64,000 nt of DNA, taken from contig NZ_LYPC01000014.1 in NCBI RefSeq assembly GCF_001700435.1, positions 1,203,175 to 1,267,174 on the forward strand, written 5' to 3'. The position numbers and the translations under genes are program-made. Shown one piece after another: positions 62,226 through 64,000 of the stretch (within the stretch, counting starts at the first letter, position 1; each line of letters starts with the position of its first letter). The notes under the pieces were generated by a model that saw nothing but the letters and a program-made list of their open reading frames with translations, was not told the DNA's origin and searched no databases. This DNA is from Paenibacillus pectinilyticus. GTDB taxonomy: Bacteria > Bacillota > Bacilli > Paenibacillales > NBRC-103111.

Positions 62226-63245
62226 ATGCTAAGAGGACATCAAAGCTGGGTGTTTAAGAATCGGCCTGTGATTCTTTCGACGGGCACTGTGGTTGGACCT
62301 GATGAGGGCAAAGGGCCGCTGAGCGAGGAATTTGATATCGTTCACGATGATTTGACCATTGGACAAAAAACGTGGGAAAAAGCGGAGAAAGCGCTGCTTG
62401 AAGAAGCCGCGCAGCGTGCTCTCGCGAAGGCCGGTCTGACCGACGGCCAGATTCAGTTCTATATTGGAGGCGATCTGATGAATCAGATCATCTCCAATAC
62501 ATTCGCTGTGCGCACGCTGAATATGCCGTATATCGGCATATTTGGCGCTTGTTCTACATCGATGGAAGGGCTGGCGCTAGCCGCGCAGCTGCTGGATTCA
62601 GGTGCGGCCAATTACGTGATGGCCGGGACCTGCAGCCATAACTGCACGGCGGAGAAGCAGTTCCGTTATCCAACGGAGTACGGTTCACAGAAGCCGCCGA
62701 CGGCGCAATATACGGTGACTGGCGCTGGCGTCGCCGTGCTCGGGAGAAAGGGTGATGGCCCTGTCATCACCTCGGCGACGATCGGTCGGATCGTGGATAT
62801 GGGCATCACGGATCCGTTCAATATGGGCGCGGCGATGGCGCCAGCTGCCGTCGATACGATCCAAACGCATTGTCGTGAGCTGGACCGCGACCCATCATAC
62901 TACGACCTCATCGTGACGGGAGATTTGGCCTCCGTTGGGACGAGCATTGCGCGGGAGCTCTTTCAGAAGCATAATTTCCCGATTGAACAAACCACCTATA
63001 GCGATTGTGGATTGATGATTTTCGATCGCGAGAAACAAACGGTCCAAGCAGGCGGCAGTGGCTGCGGTTGCTCTGCAACGGTGACATACGGTCATTTGCT
63101 TAATCGAATCGCAAAAGGGGAATTGAAGCGCATCCTCGTTGTAGCAACGGGCGCTTTGCTTTCACCGTTGTCCTTTCAGCAAGGGGAGAGCATTCCCTGT
63201 ATTGCCCATGCTGTTTCCATAGAGTCTGGAGGGTTGTACGTATGA
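62226..63245 (+). CDS. spoVAD: Stage V sporulation protein AD
   Basis: A 339-residue thiolase-fold protein. In Bacillus it binds dipicolinic acid and joins the SpoVA complex on the spore membrane. It has GACSTSMEGLALAA, GTCSHNCTAEKQFRYP and the C-terminal SIESGG. Start follows AAAGGA. GC content is noticeably higher in the middle (about 62.4-62.9 kb). Overlaps spoVAE by four bases. Confidence 0.95.
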   Translation: MLRGHQSWVFKNRPVILSTGTVVGPDEGKGPLSEEFDIVHDDLTIGQKTWEKAEKALLEEAAQRALAKAGLTDGQIQFYIGGDLMNQIISNTFAVRTLNMPYIGIFGACSTSMEGLALAAQLLDSGAANYVMAGTCSHNCTAEKQFRYPTEYGSQKPPTAQYTVTGAGVAVLGRKGDGPVITSATIGRIVDMGITDPFNMGAAMAPAAVDTIQTHCRELDRDPSYYDLIVTGDLASVGTSIARELFQKHNFPIEQTTYSDCGLMIFDREKQTVQAGGSGCGCSATVTYGHLLNRIAKGELKRILVVATGALLSPLSFQQGESIPCIAHAVSIESGGLYV

Positions 63246-63592
63246 GCTTTGTATGGGCTTTTATCATCGGAGGAGCCATTTGTGTGATTGGTCAGCTTTT
63301 GATGGATGTGGGTAAACTTACGCCTGCACACACGATGAGCACGTTAGTCGTGCTTGGCGCCATCGCGGATGGCTGTAATCTGTATGAGCCGCTGATTGAT
63401 TTTGCTGGAGCGGGGGCGACGGTACCGATTACGAGCTTCGGCAATGCGCTTGTGCACGGTGCGTTAGAGGAACTGCACAAAGATGGTTACATCGGCATCA
63501 TCACGGGGATTTTCAAAGTGACGAGTGCGGGGATTTCATCCGCGATCATTTTCTCGTTTTTGGCCGCGTTATTTGTCAAACCGAAAGGTTGA
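63242..63592 (+). CDS. spoVAE: Stage V sporulation protein AE (SpoVAEB type)
   Basis: A 116-residue, three- to four-helix membrane protein with TVPITSFGNALVHGA, a partial paralogue of SpoVAC (compare SVPVTGFANSL). Its ATG overlaps the spoVAD stop (ATGA). Completes the spoVAC-D-E set. No spoVAA, spoVAB or spoVAF is present, as in accessory spoVA clusters. Confidence 0.94.
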   Translation: MSFVWAFIIGGAICVIGQLLMDVGKLTPAHTMSTLVVLGAIADGCNLYEPLIDFAGAGATVPITSFGNALVHGALEELHKDGYIGIITGIFKVTSAGISSAIIFSFLAALFVKPKG

Positions 63593-63654
63593 TTGGTTAG
63601 CGGAAGGAAGATTTCGTTAATTCGGAAGAAATTCATCACGGCATGTTGTGTGCG

Positions 63655-63692
63655 TTATGAACAACGTGAACAACGTGAATAACGTGAATATC
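63655..63692 (+). repeat. Short 9-bp tandem repeat after spoVAE
   Basis: GAACAACGT/GAATAACGT occurs in tandem about four times before the terminator. Confidence 0.6.
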
Positions 63693-63697
63693 GTCTA

Positions 63698-63719
63698 AGA
63701 CGCCGGAAGGCGTCTTTTT
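63698..63719 (+). terminator. Intrinsic terminator of the spoVA operon
   Basis: AAGACGCC and GGCGTCTT form a perfect stem around GGAA, followed by TTT. Confidence 0.85.
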
Positions 63720-63805
63720 GCGTGATAGTATCCACTTATTCCATTAAGCTCGTTAACCTCACTCGTTCGGCGCAATCCACGGATCCAACTCTTACGACTC
63801 ATTCA

Positions 63806-64000
63806 ACCCGTCTAACTCAACTAACTTGTCAAACCCGGCTAACCTGTCTAACTTATCTAACTTATCTAACTTATCTAACTCATCTAACCCGGCTAACCCA
63901 TCTAACCCATCTAACCCATCTAACGCATCTAACGCATCTAACTCAACTAACTCAACTAACTCAACTAACTCAACTAACTCAACTAACTCAACTAACTCAA
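63806..64000. repeat. 9-bp tandem repeat running to the window edge
   Basis: About 21 copies of a CTAACYCAN-type nonamer (CTAACTTAT, CTAACCCAT, CTAACGCAT, then uniform CTAACTCAA) fill the last 195 bases. On the minus strand one frame is open throughout, encoding Leu-centred tripeptides (ELV, then ALD/GLD/KLD) and stopping at 63792-63794. It could be the C-terminus of a leftward gene beyond the window or a non-coding minisatellite. Nothing else is seen in 63593-64000. Confidence 0.75.

Overview
The window looks like a chromosomal segment of a Gram-positive, endospore-forming Paenibacillus-type bacterium (family Paenibacillaceae). The evidence is Bacillus-style Shine-Dalgarno sites, an Sda-type sporulation checkpoint protein, a spoVA cluster, two YesM/YesN two-component systems tied to ATPase-less sugar ABC transporters, several AraC regulators and TnrA-like nitrogen control. 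There are no rRNA, tRNA, CRISPR or insertion-sequence features that I can support. Base composition is moderate, with small GC-rich patches at about 45.4-46.0 kb and 62.4-62.9 kb.

Layout. 0.2-0.5 kb: a small ORF overlapping sda. 0.6-7.4 kb: sensor kinase, response regulator, solute-binding lipoprotein and two permeases (sugar uptake). 7.6-11.2 kb: cysJI sulfite reductase. 11.3-12.2 kb: non-coding palindrome arrays. 12.2-15.8 kb: a PASTA pseudokinase diverging from a chemoreceptor. 16.0-22.9 kb: an FAD oxidoreductase and a 1732-residue Ser/Thr kinase-ATPase-histidine kinase. 23.0-25.1 kb: iron alcohol dehydrogenase and an EamA transporter. 25.2-30.5 kb: LysR, TatC and a short TnrA-like regulator diverging from a Tat-exported amine oxidase, an exported RidA-like protein and TatA. 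30.7-36.6 kb: AraC regulator, a secreted beta-helix protein with a catabolite-control site, and conserved hypotheticals. 36.7-43.5 kb: a second YesN/ABC/YesM uptake locus. 43.5-46.0 kb: AraC regulator and a sugar-isomerase-like enzyme. 46.0-48.6 kb: more palindrome arrays around a flavin monooxygenase. 48.6-57.3 kb: uronate/pectin-sugar genes (kduI, a DeoR regulator, kduD, a TIM-barrel isomerase, a GH4 glycosidase, kdgF, a rhamnose-mutarotase-like protein). 57.5-60.4 kb: UbiA prenyltransferase, a conserved hypothetical, a papain-like protease and two microproteins. 60.4-63.6 kb: DUF1657 and 2Duf-spoVAC-spoVAD-spoVAE spore genes. The window ends in a 9-bp tandem repeat.

How the genes work together. 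Much of the window serves plant polysaccharide use: sensing kinases induce sugar importers, a secreted beta-helix protein may act on polymer, and KdgF, KduI and KduD convert unsaturated uronates to 2-keto-3-deoxygluconate, probably under CcpA (candidate cre sites). The most unusual locus is 25.9-30.5 kb. It carries its own TatA and TatC, a twin-arginine amine/amino-acid oxidase, a RidA-type imine deaminase with its own signal peptide, and a TnrA-like DNA-binding protein with two good TnrA-type boxes in the divergent promoter. I infer extracytoplasmic nitrogen scavenging in which the oxidase's imine product is hydrolysed outside the membrane. A second unexplained feature is three families of intergenic palindromes repeated every 50-52 bp (with 62-bp steps), close to whole DNA helical turns, at 11.3-12.2, 46.2-46.4 and 48.2-48.4 kb.
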